A stretch of DNA of 64,000 nucleotides from an uncultured Bacteroidales bacterium. GTDB lineage: Bacteria; Bacteroidota; Bacteroidia; Bacteroidales; UBA932. The stretch is taken from positions 84,192 through 148,191 of the forward strand of contig CALUQM010000001.1 of the NCBI GenBank assembly GCA_944322925.1, given 5' to 3'. Within the stretch, counting starts at the first letter, position 1, and each line of letters opens with the position of its first letter. This document shows positions 1 through 9,469 of this stretch, in pieces. The notes beneath the pieces are model-generated. The model worked only from the letters and a program-made list of their open reading frames with translations, had not been told where the DNA came from and made no database searches. The position numbers and the translations under genes are program-made.

Positions 1-765
1 GATACGTGGACGCCGAGAAGTACCGACCGTGACGAGTGGATAGGCCAGACAGTCACGCTGAAATGGGGCCTGACAAAGAGCAGCAACAACATATCCGCCT
101 ATCTGATGAAGCAGTTTGGTCCTCACGCGATGGCGGAAATGATGCGCAAGATGGGAATAGGAAGCCATATAGACGAGGTGCCGTCGCTGTGTGTCGGCCC
201 GGCTGACCTTTCCCTGTACGAAATGGTTTCCGCATACAATACTTTCCCGTCCAGGGGCGTATTTGTCGAACCGTTGTTCGTGACCAGGATAGAAGACAAC
301 ATGGGCAACCTTCTTGCGGAGTTCAGCAATGAAAAAAGAGAAGCCATAAGCGAGCAGACGGCGTATCTTATGGCAAATCTGATGCAGGGGGTAGTGACCG
401 GCGGCACGGCGGTAAGACTGCGTTTCAAATACCAGCTGACCGGAGAAATCGCCGGCAAGACCGGAACTACGAATGACCAGTCGGACGGCTGGTTCATAGG
501 ATATACTCCTGCCATTACTGCCGGTATATGGGTCGGTGCCGAAGACAGGCAGGTGCATTTCGAGTCCCTTTCTCTCGGAGGAGGATCGAACATGGCCCTT
601 CCTATCTGGGGAATTTTCATGAACAAGGTTCTGAAGGACGGGACTCTCGGCATAACCGGAGATGAAAAATTCATAGCGCCCGCAGGCATGGAACTGAATC
701 TGGATTGCGACGGAAGCGATGCTGATGCCGTAGCGGGGAACAGCGACGTAGATTTTTTTGATTGA
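1..765 (+). CDS. Class A penicillin-binding protein (PBP1A-type), C-terminal transpeptidase part, 5' truncated by window edge
   Basis: The reading frame is open from base 1, so the N-terminal glycosyltransferase domain and the SxxK active-site serine lie outside the window. What remains is the end of the transpeptidase domain, which cross-links peptidoglycan in the periplasm. The SxN motif is seen in TKSSNN (bases 73-90) and the KTG motif in AGKTGTTN (about 451-474), followed by DGWFIGYTP, typical of class A PBPs. The tail is short and acidic, ending in DVDFFD. The stop codon (763-765) lies one base before the ddl ATG, so the two genes, both for cell-wall synthesis, are probably co-transcribed. 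The exact paralogue (PBP1A or PBP1C) is less certain than the family. Confidence 0.93.
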   Translation, partial: DTWTPRSTDRDEWIGQTVTLKWGLTKSSNNISAYLMKQFGPHAMAEMMRKMGIGSHIDEVPSLCVGPADLSLYEMVSAYNTFPSRGVFVEPLFVTRIEDNMGNLLAEFSNEKREAISEQTAYLMANLMQGVVTGGTAVRLRFKYQLTGEIAGKTGTTNDQSDGWFIGYTPAITAGIWVGAEDRQVHFESLSLGGGSNMALPIWGIFMNKVLKDGTLGITGDEKFIAPAGMELNLDCDGSDADAVAGNSDVDFFD

Positions 766-766
766 T

Positions 767-1783
767 ATGGGCAAGTACAGTACTATTGCCGTGATTTACG
801 GCAGCGACTCTTCGGAATGGGAGATTTCGTGCCGGAGCGGAGAATTCACGGCTTCCCGCATAGACGGGAACAGATATAGCGTCTATGAGATTTTCGCCAG
901 ATTCGGACGCTGGCATCTTGTGGCTTACAGGAAAAAGAATGCAGTCAGAATCATTATCCCTGAAGATTCCCGTCCGGAAATAGACAAGACGGATTTCTCT
1001 GTAACCGTCGCAGGTGAGAAGGTCAAGTTCGACTTCGCATACATCATGCAGCACGGGACCCCCGGGGAGAACGGTCTCATGCAGGGGTATCTTGAAATGC
1101 TCGGCATTCCTTTCAGCAGCTGCAGTTCGTTCGTCTCGACGATTACGTTCGACAAGTTCACATGCAAGAATTATCTGAGGAACGTTGACTACGTGAAATG
1201 TGCCGACGATGTCTTCATCCGTCAGGGCGAAGCCGTACCGGGTCTTGCGGACAAGGTTATCGGAAAGCTCGGACTTCCTCTTTTTGTCAAGCCCACCGAC
1301 GGAGGGTCGAGTTTCGGCGTGGTGAAAGTGAAGAAGCGCGAAGAATTCGACGATGCGGTAAAGACGGCCTTTTCCGAAGGCAAAATGATCCTGGCCGAGC
1401 AGTTCATTCCCGGCAGGGAGATTACCGATGCCGTTTATTTCGACGGAAAGGAACTTGTGGCCCTGCCGGTCATAGAAATAGTCACCGATCATGAATTTTT
1501 CGATTATGATGCCAAGTATAACGGCTTCAGCGAAGAAATCTGCCCGGCTCCGATATCTGCCGAACTGACGGCCAAAGTCCAGGAGGCCTCGAAAAAAATA
1601 TACGGACGCCTCGGATGTTCCGGTCTTGTCAGGGTCGATTACATATTGTCCGGCGAGGACCTGTATTTCCTTGAGGTCAATACTATCCCCGGAATGACGA
1701 GCGCATCTCTTGTTCCGAAAATGGTCAGGACCGCAGGTCTCGACATCACCGATTTCCTGACGCAGATAATAGAAAATTCCTGA
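767..1783 (+). CDS. ddl: D-alanine--D-alanine ligase
   Basis: ATP-grasp ligase joining two D-alanines for the peptidoglycan stem peptide, in the cytosol. The protein is 338 aa from the ATG at 767; an in-frame TTG at 758 overlaps the PBP gene and is less likely. Seen in the sequence: a central ATP-grasp region with VKPTDGGSSFGVVKV, EQFIPGREIT, and the C-terminal metal/substrate motif FLEVNTIPGMTSASL, characteristic of Ddl. Length is normal for the family. It follows the penicillin-binding protein by one base and is followed after one base by prmC, so these three are likely one transcript. Confidence 0.95.
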   Translation: MGKYSTIAVIYGSDSSEWEISCRSGEFTASRIDGNRYSVYEIFARFGRWHLVAYRKKNAVRIIIPEDSRPEIDKTDFSVTVAGEKVKFDFAYIMQHGTPGENGLMQGYLEMLGIPFSSCSSFVSTITFDKFTCKNYLRNVDYVKCADDVFIRQGEAVPGLADKVIGKLGLPLFVKPTDGGSSFGVVKVKKREEFDDAVKTAFSEGKMILAEQFIPGREITDAVYFDGKELVALPVIEIVTDHEFFDYDAKYNGFSEEICPAPISAELTAKVQEASKKIYGRLGCSGLVRVDYILSGEDLYFLEVNTIPGMTSASLVPKMVRTAGLDITDFLTQIIENS

Positions 1784-1784
1784 C

Positions 1785-2654
1785 GTGACAACAGGGGAGT
1801 TCAGAAAGCAGGCGCTGGCCCGTCTGTCTGCAGTATATGACGACAGAGAGGCAGACGCGATGGTCCGGATCCTGTACGGCTCCGTTCTCGGCCTGCCTGA
1901 TTATGTCTGCGTGACCGAGCCGGACCGTGTGATATCATGCTCCGATATCGACAGGCTCGAGTCATGTATGAAAAGGCTGGAAGCCGAAGAGCCTCTGCAG
2001 TATGTGCTCGGAGAAGCCGAATTCTACGGGCTCCGTTTCAATGTATCTCCGGCCGTACTTATCCCTCGCCCGGAAACGGAATTCCTCTGCCGCCTGCTTG
2101 TTGAAGATATTGTTCCTTCGCTTGGAAACAGGACGCCGGCCGTTCTGGACCTATGTACAGGTTCCGGCTGCATCGCCTGGACCATCGCCCATTATGTGCC
2201 CGGCTCTGCGGTGACTGCCGCTGATGTTTCCGAAGCTGCCGTCGCGGTGGCTTCTTCCCAGAATATCGCCGGGAACAGACCGGAGTTCCGCATAATGGAC
2301 GTATTGGGATCGCCGGAGAGTATTCGCGGGATACTTGGCGATTCTGTTTTCGATATAATAGTAAGCAACCCGCCTTACGTGACGGAAGGGGAAAAGCGGC
2401 TGATGGCCGGGAATGTGCTTGATTATGAACCGGAAATGGCCCTGTTTGTCCCGGACGACGATCCGCTTCTGTTCTACAGGGCCATTGCATCCATAGCTGC
2501 CGTATATCTTTCTCCCGGCGGTCTCGGGGCCGTCGAGATAAACGAAAGTTACGGCAAGGATGCCTGCAGCCTGTTCAGCGGTGCCGGATTCCGGAAAGTG
2601 TCTCTGGAGAAGGATTTGTCCGGCCGGGACCGGTTCGTGTTTTTCGGAAAATGA
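1785..2654 (+). CDS. prmC: Peptide chain release factor N5-glutamine methyltransferase
   Basis: SAM-dependent methyltransferase that modifies the GGQ glutamine of release factors RF1 and RF2. The 289-aa protein has an N-terminal helical release-factor-binding domain (about residues 1-85) and a Rossmann methyltransferase domain with motif I LDLCTGSGCIAW and the substrate motif VSNPPYVTEG, where NPPY marks glutamine N5 methyltransferases. The start is GTG at 1785, one base after the ddl stop; no upstream in-frame alternative fits between the genes. Length is as expected for PrmC. Confidence 0.95.
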   Translation: MTTGEFRKQALARLSAVYDDREADAMVRILYGSVLGLPDYVCVTEPDRVISCSDIDRLESCMKRLEAEEPLQYVLGEAEFYGLRFNVSPAVLIPRPETEFLCRLLVEDIVPSLGNRTPAVLDLCTGSGCIAWTIAHYVPGSAVTAADVSEAAVAVASSQNIAGNRPEFRIMDVLGSPESIRGILGDSVFDIIVSNPPYVTEGEKRLMAGNVLDYEPEMALFVPDDDPLLFYRAIASIAAVYLSPGGLGAVEINESYGKDACSLFSGAGFRKVSLEKDLSGRDRFVFFGK

Positions 2655-2694
2655 AATCATTTGTCAGTTAAACGTTTATTTCTTGATTAAACCG

Positions 2695-2736
2695 ATAACT
2701 GTCGCTCTCTTTGCAGAAAAAAGGGAGGACAGTTAT
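2695..2736 (+). promoter_or_regulatory. Inverted repeat overlapping a start codon
   Basis: ATAACTGTC (2695-2703) and GACAGTTAT (2728-2736) are perfectly complementary over 9 bp with a 24-nt loop. The right arm includes the first two bases of the ATG at 2735, so the RNA hairpin would hide the start codon of the downstream lipoprotein. No TAnnTTTG promoter match is seen nearby, so whether the hairpin lies inside the transcript is unknown. Confidence 0.35.
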
Positions 2737-3985
2737 GAGAAGGTTTTGTTTAAGTTCGTTGTCGGCAGTCCTGTGTCTGGTTCCGACGCTGCAGGGGTGC
2801 ATCGATCCGATTCCGGCAGAAGGCGGCGATGTTGTCGGAGGGGATGCCGTTCCTGCCCCGACCCTGGCTGAAATAGCCGGGCTGCTTGCGGAGCTGCCGC
2901 TGGAGTACGAGCATCTGAAGGAAGTCCATGACGCCGTGTCGTCTTCATCGGAAAACGGATATGACGAGGAATACACCATGTATGATCTCTTTGCCGCCCC
3001 CGGTTCCGGAGTCGGAGACCCCCGTCTGCCGTCGAAGAGCCCCGGCAAGTATGAAAATCCCGTTTCAGACCTTATCCGGAGTCATCTCGAGGCAAAATCT
3101 GCGACCAGATCAGTTCCGGGTCAGCCGGCTCTTTCTTCAGGTATCGGCGCAGACGACTATGTCGAAGCCCTTGCATCGTCGGATATCCAGATTTACTGGC
3201 CTTTTTCTGAAACATGGGACGGGACAGATGCCCTGCCCGTGATAACATTCGATCCTGAAAATGATGCTTCGGTCAATACAGGCTACAGAATGACAAGGCT
3301 GGATGACGGAAGTGTGAAGATAGACACGGTAGCGGTCGATGAGAAAATGGCAATGGAACATCCGGTATGGGTCGTGAACAGGAACAGCGACAGCGGATAT
3401 CTTTCGCTCGACATGGTCAGGCAGCTTTATCCGGACAGGCTGGAAGGAGGGAATGTAGTTGTCGGCCCGTCAACGGAAACGCGCACCCCAGCCGGCGGTG
3501 CTCCGGGGATGAAGACTCTCGTCCTAAAGGATTTCATCATGAACAGGAACTATGACTCATGGTTTGCGGGGGCTTCAGAATTCTTCGTGAAATGCGGATC
3601 GGTGGAAAACTTTACCGCAAGCACCGAAGCGGAGCTCCAGCTGTATTCGCCAGCAATAACGGATTTCATTATAGTGGTGAAAAGAAATCAGGTCGGAAAA
3701 GCCCAGCCTTTCAATGCCGTCCTTGTGTCGGATCTTACGGACCAGGTCGAAAACCTTGCATTTATGATCATAGAGGACGACGGAGGCAAGAGGACTTCGT
3801 GGAAATGTACCGCCCTCGTCAGGATAGCGTCCAAAAGCTACGGCGTCGAGATCGAACTTCCGTTCAATACAAGGGACGACATAGTCTGGAGAGGGTCATT
3901 GAGCAGCAGGTATCTTGCCGCGCACAGCAATATCCCGGAAAATTTCGGGGACGTCGTGATTACATTTGAAATGGAAGAATACTGA
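2735..3985 (+). CDS. Hypothetical secreted lipoprotein
   Basis: 416 aa from the ATG at 2735 (a TTG at 2711 would add eight residues ahead of the signal peptide and is unlikely). A lipoprotein signal peptide ends in LQGC with the lipidated cysteine at residue 22, placing the protein in the periplasm or outer membrane. The mature protein starts with an acidic, proline-rich linker, then a soluble region of unrecognised fold with segments such as WPFSETWDG and PVWVVNRNSDSGY. No catalytic motif or repeat is evident. It ends one base before the convergent U32 gene. A 9-bp inverted repeat (2695-2703 and 2728-2736) encloses its start codon and could affect translation. Function unknown. Confidence 0.8.
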   Translation: MRRFCLSSLSAVLCLVPTLQGCIDPIPAEGGDVVGGDAVPAPTLAEIAGLLAELPLEYEHLKEVHDAVSSSSENGYDEEYTMYDLFAAPGSGVGDPRLPSKSPGKYENPVSDLIRSHLEAKSATRSVPGQPALSSGIGADDYVEALASSDIQIYWPFSETWDGTDALPVITFDPENDASVNTGYRMTRLDDGSVKIDTVAVDEKMAMEHPVWVVNRNSDSGYLSLDMVRQLYPDRLEGGNVVVGPSTETRTPAGGAPGMKTLVLKDFIMNRNYDSWFAGASEFFVKCGSVENFTASTEAELQLYSPAITDFIIVVKRNQVGKAQPFNAVLVSDLTDQVENLAFMIIEDDGGKRTSWKCTALVRIASKSYGVEIELPFNTRDDIVWRGSLSSRYLAAHSNIPENFGDVVITFEMEEY

Positions 3986-3986
3986 T

Positions 3987-5849
3987 TCAGGCTTCCCTGA
4001 CAATCATTTCGCAGTTCCTGCAGTCGAATCCAAGGGCGAAAGTCCTTCCGTTGTTTTTCAGGAAAAGCCTTTCCGGCCATGACCGGAGATGGTATTTAGG
4101 ACATCTGCCGAACTGATATCTTATGCAGTATCTGCTCCTCATCAGTTCGGCTCCTTTCGGACGGGCCAGTTCGTATGCCTGCTCTACCTTTCCGGAACCG
4201 GCAGCCGCTGCAAGACCTGCGGCGACTCTGTTGGAAATATTGTCTCTGTATGTGAAGTCCCGGTCCGTGCGGACAGGCTTTTCAGCGGCTGCCGTATTAC
4301 GGTACAGAGGTATTCCGATACAATTTTCCGAATCGATTTCCTCGGCCATCATTCTTCTGAAAGCATTGACGGCGGATACGGGCAGGAACGGCAGTGTCCC
4401 GGCGGAAAAACCGTCTACATGGAAAGAGTAGCGGCCGACGCTTTTGGATAGCTGGGAGACAAGTGTCTTTTTCATGTTTTCGGTATTCCTGGCCGGTTCG
4501 GCGCCGTCTCCTATCGTGCCGCGGAATTTCCTTCCGTCTTCGGTCTCGGCGGTCACCGACAGCCTGCATCCGGTTTCAGGAGATTCCCGGGATATGTTTA
4601 CGCTGACTCTTATCATGCGCTCGGGAGAACAGGTTTCGAGTTCTTTTTCGAAAGAGGTATCGATATTCCGGAACAATGCGGCCCCGGAGAACAGTTCCGG
4701 TACTGGTTTGCACCTGATTTCGAGCCCGTTGCATACATCGGCCCTGAACCCTATGACTTCATTCCTGCCGGATACGAAGCAGAAGCCGTCACCGTTGCTT
4801 AACGACAGTCCGGATTTTGTCGGACGTATTCTTATTGCCGATTTGTCTCTGGAAAGGATTTCGGCGGTGCCGACGTGCTCTCCCATGGATTTTGCAGCAT
4901 CCGTACTTGCCCACTGTCCTCTTTTGCCGTCAAGATACAGCTCTGTATATCCCCTGTTGAAAGTCTTGTCGGGGGCGGGGATGAACCCTCCAGAGGATTT
5001 TCCCCATGAGGCCCGTCTGTACAGGTCCGGGCGGGCTTCCACAATCCTGTCGAGCGCCAGGGAGTAGTCTCGGGTTATGTTCCTGACGTAAGAAATGTTT
5101 TTCAGCCTTCCTTCTATCTTGAATGAAGATATGCCGGCGGCTGCGAGATCCTCCATGCGGTCTTTCAGGCAATAGTCCTTGAGGGAGAGAAGCGGCCTGG
5201 AAGACACGAGTTTTTTCCCGTTTTCATCCGTAAGGTCATAGAGCGACCTGCAGGCCTGTATGCAGCTGCCGCGGTTGGCGCTCCGTCCCGCTATGTTTTC
5301 GGAAATGTAGCATTGCCCGCTATAGCATACGCAAAGTGCTCCGTGCACGAAAAACTCCAGTTCGCAGCTTACTGCTTTCCTGATGGCCGCTATCTCTTCC
5401 AGGGAAAGTTCCCTTTCGAGAATCAGCCTTGAAAATCCGAGACTTTCCAGAAAGGCAGCCCGCTCAGGCGTACGTATGGCACATTGGGTCGACGCGTGGA
5501 GAGGTATTCTGATGTCGCGGCTTATTCCGGCTATCCGCCTTGCGGTCTCTGTCAGCCCGAGATCCTGGATGATTATGGCATCTGCTCCGGCTTCCTGCAG
5601 GTCTTCCATGAGCCTGAATGCCCGTTCCATCTCGTCGTCATAGATAATCGTATTCAGGGCCGCGAATATCCTCGCCCCGAATTTGTGCGCATGGTCGCAG
5701 AGCCTGCGTATGTCTTCAATGCTGTTTCCTGCAGCCTGCCTTGCCCCGAATTCAGGCCCGGCAATATATACGGCATCGGCACCGCAGTCTATTGCTGCAA
5801 TGCCGATGTCGCATGTCCTGGCAGGTGCCAGCAGTTCAAGATCTCTCAT
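3987..5849 (-). CDS. Peptidase U32 family protein (RlhA/YdcP-like)
   Basis: 620 aa from the ATG at 5849 (MRDLELLAPA); an in-frame extension to 5933 runs into the preceding gene and is rejected. The start beginning with ELLAPAR, the block FFVHGALCVCYSGQCYIS and the following cysteines (GSCIQACRSLYDL) are the U32 family signature, which in RNA-modifying members binds an iron-sulfur cluster. A long C-terminal region ends with another cysteine group (RYCIRYQFGRCPKYH, CRNCEM). Members of this size act in hydroxylation of 23S rRNA C2501 (RlhA); peptidase activity is doubtful for this subgroup. Its ATG overlaps the stop of the upstream TPR gene by one base (TAATG), so translation is probably coupled. 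Confidence 0.85.
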   Translation of the reverse strand: MRDLELLAPARTCDIGIAAIDCGADAVYIAGPEFGARQAAGNSIEDIRRLCDHAHKFGARIFAALNTIIYDDEMERAFRLMEDLQEAGADAIIIQDLGLTETARRIAGISRDIRIPLHASTQCAIRTPERAAFLESLGFSRLILERELSLEEIAAIRKAVSCELEFFVHGALCVCYSGQCYISENIAGRSANRGSCIQACRSLYDLTDENGKKLVSSRPLLSLKDYCLKDRMEDLAAAGISSFKIEGRLKNISYVRNITRDYSLALDRIVEARPDLYRRASWGKSSGGFIPAPDKTFNRGYTELYLDGKRGQWASTDAAKSMGEHVGTAEILSRDKSAIRIRPTKSGLSLSNGDGFCFVSGRNEVIGFRADVCNGLEIRCKPVPELFSGAALFRNIDTSFEKELETCSPERMIRVSVNISRESPETGCRLSVTAETEDGRKFRGTIGDGAEPARNTENMKKTLVSQLSKSVGRYSFHVDGFSAGTLPFLPVSAVNAFRRMMAEEIDSENCIGIPLYRNTAAAEKPVRTDRDFTYRDNISNRVAAGLAAAAGSGKVEQAYELARPKGAELMRSRYCIRYQFGRCPKYHLRSWPERLFLKNNGRTFALGFDCRNCEMIVREA

Positions 5850-6787
5850 TAATTGCACTTGAGAGCTGCGATCTGCTGTTTTGCTGTCTCCCCGTATGTA
5901 GGGTGGGAGGTAAGCTTCTGGTAATAGCTGCATGCCTTGCCGTTGTCGCCAGCCTGCTGGGCAAGGACTGCTATCGAGTAGAATATGTCATTGACATTTC
6001 TTGCGTTAGGGGAGAGTGCCACGTATTTCTCGAAATATGAGATGGCGTCATCGTTTTTCTGGAGCTGAACCGAAGCCTGACCTGCAACCTGCATTGCTGT
6101 AGCGTTCTCTGCATACTCGTTCGATTTGAGGGCGTATGAGATGGCTGCGTCATAGTTCTTGGCTTTCAGGGCAGAAGCTGCAAGTTTCAGATATGTGCTT
6201 GAAAGCTGCTTTACGGCATTTGCCTGCTGTCCGTGCCTCATTGCCATCTTGTAGGCATTTTCGGCTTCGGCTATCTTTCCTGCGTTCGTAAGGGCCATGC
6301 CGAGTCTGAGGCAGGCGGTTCCGTTGGTAGAGTCGATTTCCACGGCTTTCTGATAGCTTTCAGCCGCGCCGGCGAAATCCTTGTTGTTCAGCAAGGTATT
6401 TCCTTTCTGAAGATATACCTGAGGGATCAGTTCTGTCGCCTCTGCGGAAACTTCAACGTTCTCGTATTCTTCAGCTATCTTTATCGCTTCATCGAGTTTG
6501 GCGAGAGCTTCGTCGTATGCTTCGCTTTTTATCTGGTTCTTGGCAATGGCAAGAGTCAGTACCGGTATGTAAGTCTTGCAGTTGGCTACTATGTCGGCAC
6601 CTTCTTCCCCGCAGGCTTCTGCCATGGTCATGGCTTCCCTGTAATAGTTGAGGGCGCTGTCGTAGTCGCCCATGTTCTGAGCAGTAGCACCGTTGTTGAA
6701 TGTTTCAGTAGCTGTCGCCATATCCTGGGCAGAAAGCGTCACTGCCGCGATGGCCGATGATAAGATGATAAGGATTGCTTTCTTCAT
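5849..6787 (-). CDS. Secreted tetratricopeptide-repeat protein
   Basis: 312 aa. A cleavable signal peptide (MKKAILIILSSAIAAVTLSAQ) is followed by about seven TPR-like helical pairs, for example AQNMGDYDSALNYYREAM, AGAAESYQKAVEIDSTNGTACLRLG and DDAISYFEKYVALSPNA. TPR arrays are protein-protein interaction scaffolds, here in the periplasm. No enzyme domain is present. The gene is divergent from the M16-like gene and overlaps the start of the U32 gene by one base. A -7-like TATTTTTG box on the minus strand lies at 6857-6850. Partner unknown. Confidence 0.88.
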   Translation of the reverse strand: MKKAILIILSSAIAAVTLSAQDMATATETFNNGATAQNMGDYDSALNYYREAMTMAEACGEEGADIVANCKTYIPVLTLAIAKNQIKSEAYDEALAKLDEAIKIAEEYENVEVSAEATELIPQVYLQKGNTLLNNKDFAGAAESYQKAVEIDSTNGTACLRLGMALTNAGKIAEAENAYKMAMRHGQQANAVKQLSSTYLKLAASALKAKNYDAAISYALKSNEYAENATAMQVAGQASVQLQKNDDAISYFEKYVALSPNARNVNDIFYSIAVLAQQAGDNGKACSYYQKLTSHPTYGETAKQQIAALKCN

Positions 6788-6846
6788 AATGATTGTTTAT
6801 TTGATTCGCATTTTTTTCGCATGTGTGGCATTCTATGTGCACATCA

Positions 6847-6879
6847 TTGCAAAAATAGCAAATTTTTATTTTACTTTTG
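6847..6879 (+). promoter_or_regulatory. Bacteroidota-type promoter for the M16-like gene
   Basis: TTG at 6847-6849 and TACTTTTG at 6872-6879 (TAnnTTTG consensus) with a 22-nt spacer, 30 bp upstream of the ATG at 6910. Confidence 0.5.
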
Positions 6880-6909
6880 CCCAGTTTAACAATAAATACG
6901 AAAATTATC

Positions 6910-9468
6910 ATGAAAAAACATATACTGTATCTGGCGCTTTTCCTGTGTGCGGCGTATTCTTACGCGGCTCCGGCGCTGGAGACAGATCCGTCGGTCGCGT
7001 CCGGAACCCTTGACTGCGGGCTGAACTACTATATGGTGACCAACGACTCCAGGGTCGGCCTGGCGGATTTTGCCATTGCCATAAGATATGACTCTCCGCA
7101 GGCGAAAAGTGAGGTTCCCGGATTATTGAGGCGCAGTCTGGACTCCCTTCCTCATTTCAGGGTACGTACCCCTTCAGCTTTCCTCCTTGACAACGGAATA
7201 CGTTTTTCAAGAAGCGGATATGTCAGCGCCGGGAAAGATGCCGCCATGCTGCATTTGCGGAATGTCGCCGTAAACCGGTCGGACAAGATGGTGGATTCCA
7301 CGCTGCTGTTTTTTTTCGATATCGTTTCGGAAGCTGTTTCCGGAAATTCGGGAGGAATGCGTAATGCGTCCGGCCCGGGATCCTGCGCTGTTATTGTTTC
7401 CGGCAATGTGGACAAGGACGAGATATTGAAGAAAATGAACATGCTGTCGCTCATGATAGACAGATCAGCAGGGACTGCCTGTCCGGTGGCCGACAGCATT
7501 GACGTGCAGAGGGCCGGTTCCGTGCCGGAATCCGGTATTGAAGTCCATACAGGCTCTTCCGGACTATCTTCTGTCAGCGCCGTATTTTACGGGACGAAGA
7601 TTCCGGAGAATCTCAGGGGAACCGCTCTGTCATTGATTTCGGATCATTTCTACAGCGAGTTCAGAACAGTCGCGGAGCGCAGGACCGTATCCTTGCTCAG
7701 GAACATGGGAATCCCTTATGCTTCCGTCCGCTGCTCCCGCTCCCCGTCTGCCGAGTCGGGGGAGTCCGACAGATTCTCGATATCGGTACTGGCTGCTACG
7801 GATGACACTTCTGCCGTAAAAGCCGCCGTCGCCGAAGTGCTTGGCGAACTCAGGGACAAAGGAGTGTCGGAACAGGAATATTCGTTCGCTTCATATACTG
7901 CGACGAGGGAACTTTATTTCAGGTCCATTGCGTCCTTCAGGGAAAACAGCGACTATGTCCGGAAATGTTTTTCGGCATTCGTTTACGGCTCTCCCGTGTT
8001 TTCAACCGGGGCACAGGCGGCTTTTTTCATGGAAGCCGCACTTCCCGACACCACTGGCAGGCGGCTGTTGAACGAGTATCTTGCCGGGCTGATACCGGAC
8101 TTTCCGGAGTATGCCGGCGGCAGTCCGTCCCGCTATGAACCGGGCCCCGGTTTCGAAAAGTCCGACACCCTGCTCCTGTCGTCGTCCTTTCCCAAGGTCA
8201 AATTGAGAAAGACAAGGCAAAGCAAGACCTCTGACGGAAAGATAATGTACTTTTCCAACGGAATGATTGTGGTGTACAAGCAGATGCCGACAGACGGCAA
8301 CATGTACTATTCCTGGGTAATAAGGGGAGGTTTTTCCTCCGTTCCGGATCTCCAGCGCGGCGAAGGGGCGTTTTATTCCGACATCCTGATGAACGGGAAA
8401 ATATGCGGGCTTGAAGGCCCTGCCTTCCTTGACCTGCTCAGGTCTGAAGGGATATCCGCAGATGCCGGTGTCGGCATTTCGGATATCAGGATATCGGGCA
8501 CGGCCCCGGTTTCCCGGATGACACTCCTTCTGAAAGCTCTGACATCGTTTTCGAGATCATACGAAGAAGATGATGCTCTGTGCAGCTATCATCTTGAATG
8601 CGAGAAACTGCGTCTGTCTTCCATGCGAGGGGAATATGTATCGAGAGTCGCGACAATAGACAGCATAATGTGTCCGGACTACAGATATTCTGCCTCTAAA
8701 TCCCTTTCCGGCATCTATGCGAATACGGTGGAAAGAGCCGGGGATTTCTTCCGAACCCAGTTCGCCAAATCCAACGACGGCGTACTTGTACTCGTGGGAG
8801 ACATGGAAGAATTCGAACTGAAAAAGGTTCTCGAGTCGTATCTCGGAGGATTCAGGACGGCTCCATACGTGGTAAACAGGCCATCGGTCGTCTATCAGCC
8901 GGTGTCAGGCTGGTCCACATACGTGTCGGACGGCCGGTCAAACTCGATCGATGTGGTCCTGTCTTCGCGGATTGTGCTCAATTCCGTGAATTACATGTCG
9001 GCACAGATAGCTGCCATGCTTCTGAGAGATACCTTTGCAGGTGCATTGTATGACTGCGGGATGACGGTGGACATGAAGGACAGCTGCTCTGTCTTTCCTC
9101 ATGAAAGGTTTACGGTATCCTTGTCTGCCGTACCTGCCGCCCTTTCCGGGCTGGGAGCGTCGGTTTCGTACGGAAGCTATTTCAGAAGCCTCTATTCCGC
9201 ACGGGCCGCATTGTATTCTCTTGTAGAAGGAGGAATAGACGATGCGACACTTTCCGTCTACAAAAAAGAACTTCTCGACAGGTACGATTCGGGCCAGAAA
9301 GACCCTGTCTACTGGCTGGACCTGATTTCGGACAGAGTGTCCACAGGAAAGGACCTGGATTCAGGTTACAAGGACAAGATAGCATCAGTTACGACCGAAT
9401 CGGTAATGAAAGTTCTTTCCGGTCTTGATGAAGGCGGCAAGGTAGAATATGTTATAAAAAAGGACTGA
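6910..9468 (+). CDS. M16 (insulinase-like) family protein lacking the zinc-binding motif
   Basis: 852 aa from the ATG at 6910; signal peptide MKKHILYLALFLCAAYSYA. The layout is that of a fused two-half M16 protein. The second half has the typical VLVLVGDMEEFELKKVLESYLGGF segment (residues about 627-650). The first-half zinc signature HxxEH cannot be found; where it should be, the sequence reads LLRRSLDSLPHFRVRT. It is therefore probably non-catalytic, like the non-catalytic subunits of paired M16 proteases or processing chaperones. The predicted location is the periplasm. It is followed after one base by the DUF3109 gene. An active partner is not visible in the window. Confidence 0.82.
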   Translation: MKKHILYLALFLCAAYSYAAPALETDPSVASGTLDCGLNYYMVTNDSRVGLADFAIAIRYDSPQAKSEVPGLLRRSLDSLPHFRVRTPSAFLLDNGIRFSRSGYVSAGKDAAMLHLRNVAVNRSDKMVDSTLLFFFDIVSEAVSGNSGGMRNASGPGSCAVIVSGNVDKDEILKKMNMLSLMIDRSAGTACPVADSIDVQRAGSVPESGIEVHTGSSGLSSVSAVFYGTKIPENLRGTALSLISDHFYSEFRTVAERRTVSLLRNMGIPYASVRCSRSPSAESGESDRFSISVLAATDDTSAVKAAVAEVLGELRDKGVSEQEYSFASYTATRELYFRSIASFRENSDYVRKCFSAFVYGSPVFSTGAQAAFFMEAALPDTTGRRLLNEYLAGLIPDFPEYAGGSPSRYEPGPGFEKSDTLLLSSSFPKVKLRKTRQSKTSDGKIMYFSNGMIVVYKQMPTDGNMYYSWVIRGGFSSVPDLQRGEGAFYSDILMNGKICGLEGPAFLDLLRSEGISADAGVGISDIRISGTAPVSRMTLLLKALTSFSRSYEEDDALCSYHLECEKLRLSSMRGEYVSRVATIDSIMCPDYRYSASKSLSGIYANTVERAGDFFRTQFAKSNDGVLVLVGDMEEFELKKVLESYLGGFRTAPYVVNRPSVVYQPVSGWSTYVSDGRSNSIDVVLSSRIVLNSVNYMSAQIAAMLLRDTFAGALYDCGMTVDMKDSCSVFPHERFTVSLSAVPAALSGLGASVSYGSYFRSLYSARAALYSLVEGGIDDATLSVYKKELLDRYDSGQKDPVYWLDLISDRVSTGKDLDSGYKDKIASVTTESVMKVLSGLDEGGKVEYVIKKD

Positions 9469-9469
9469 C

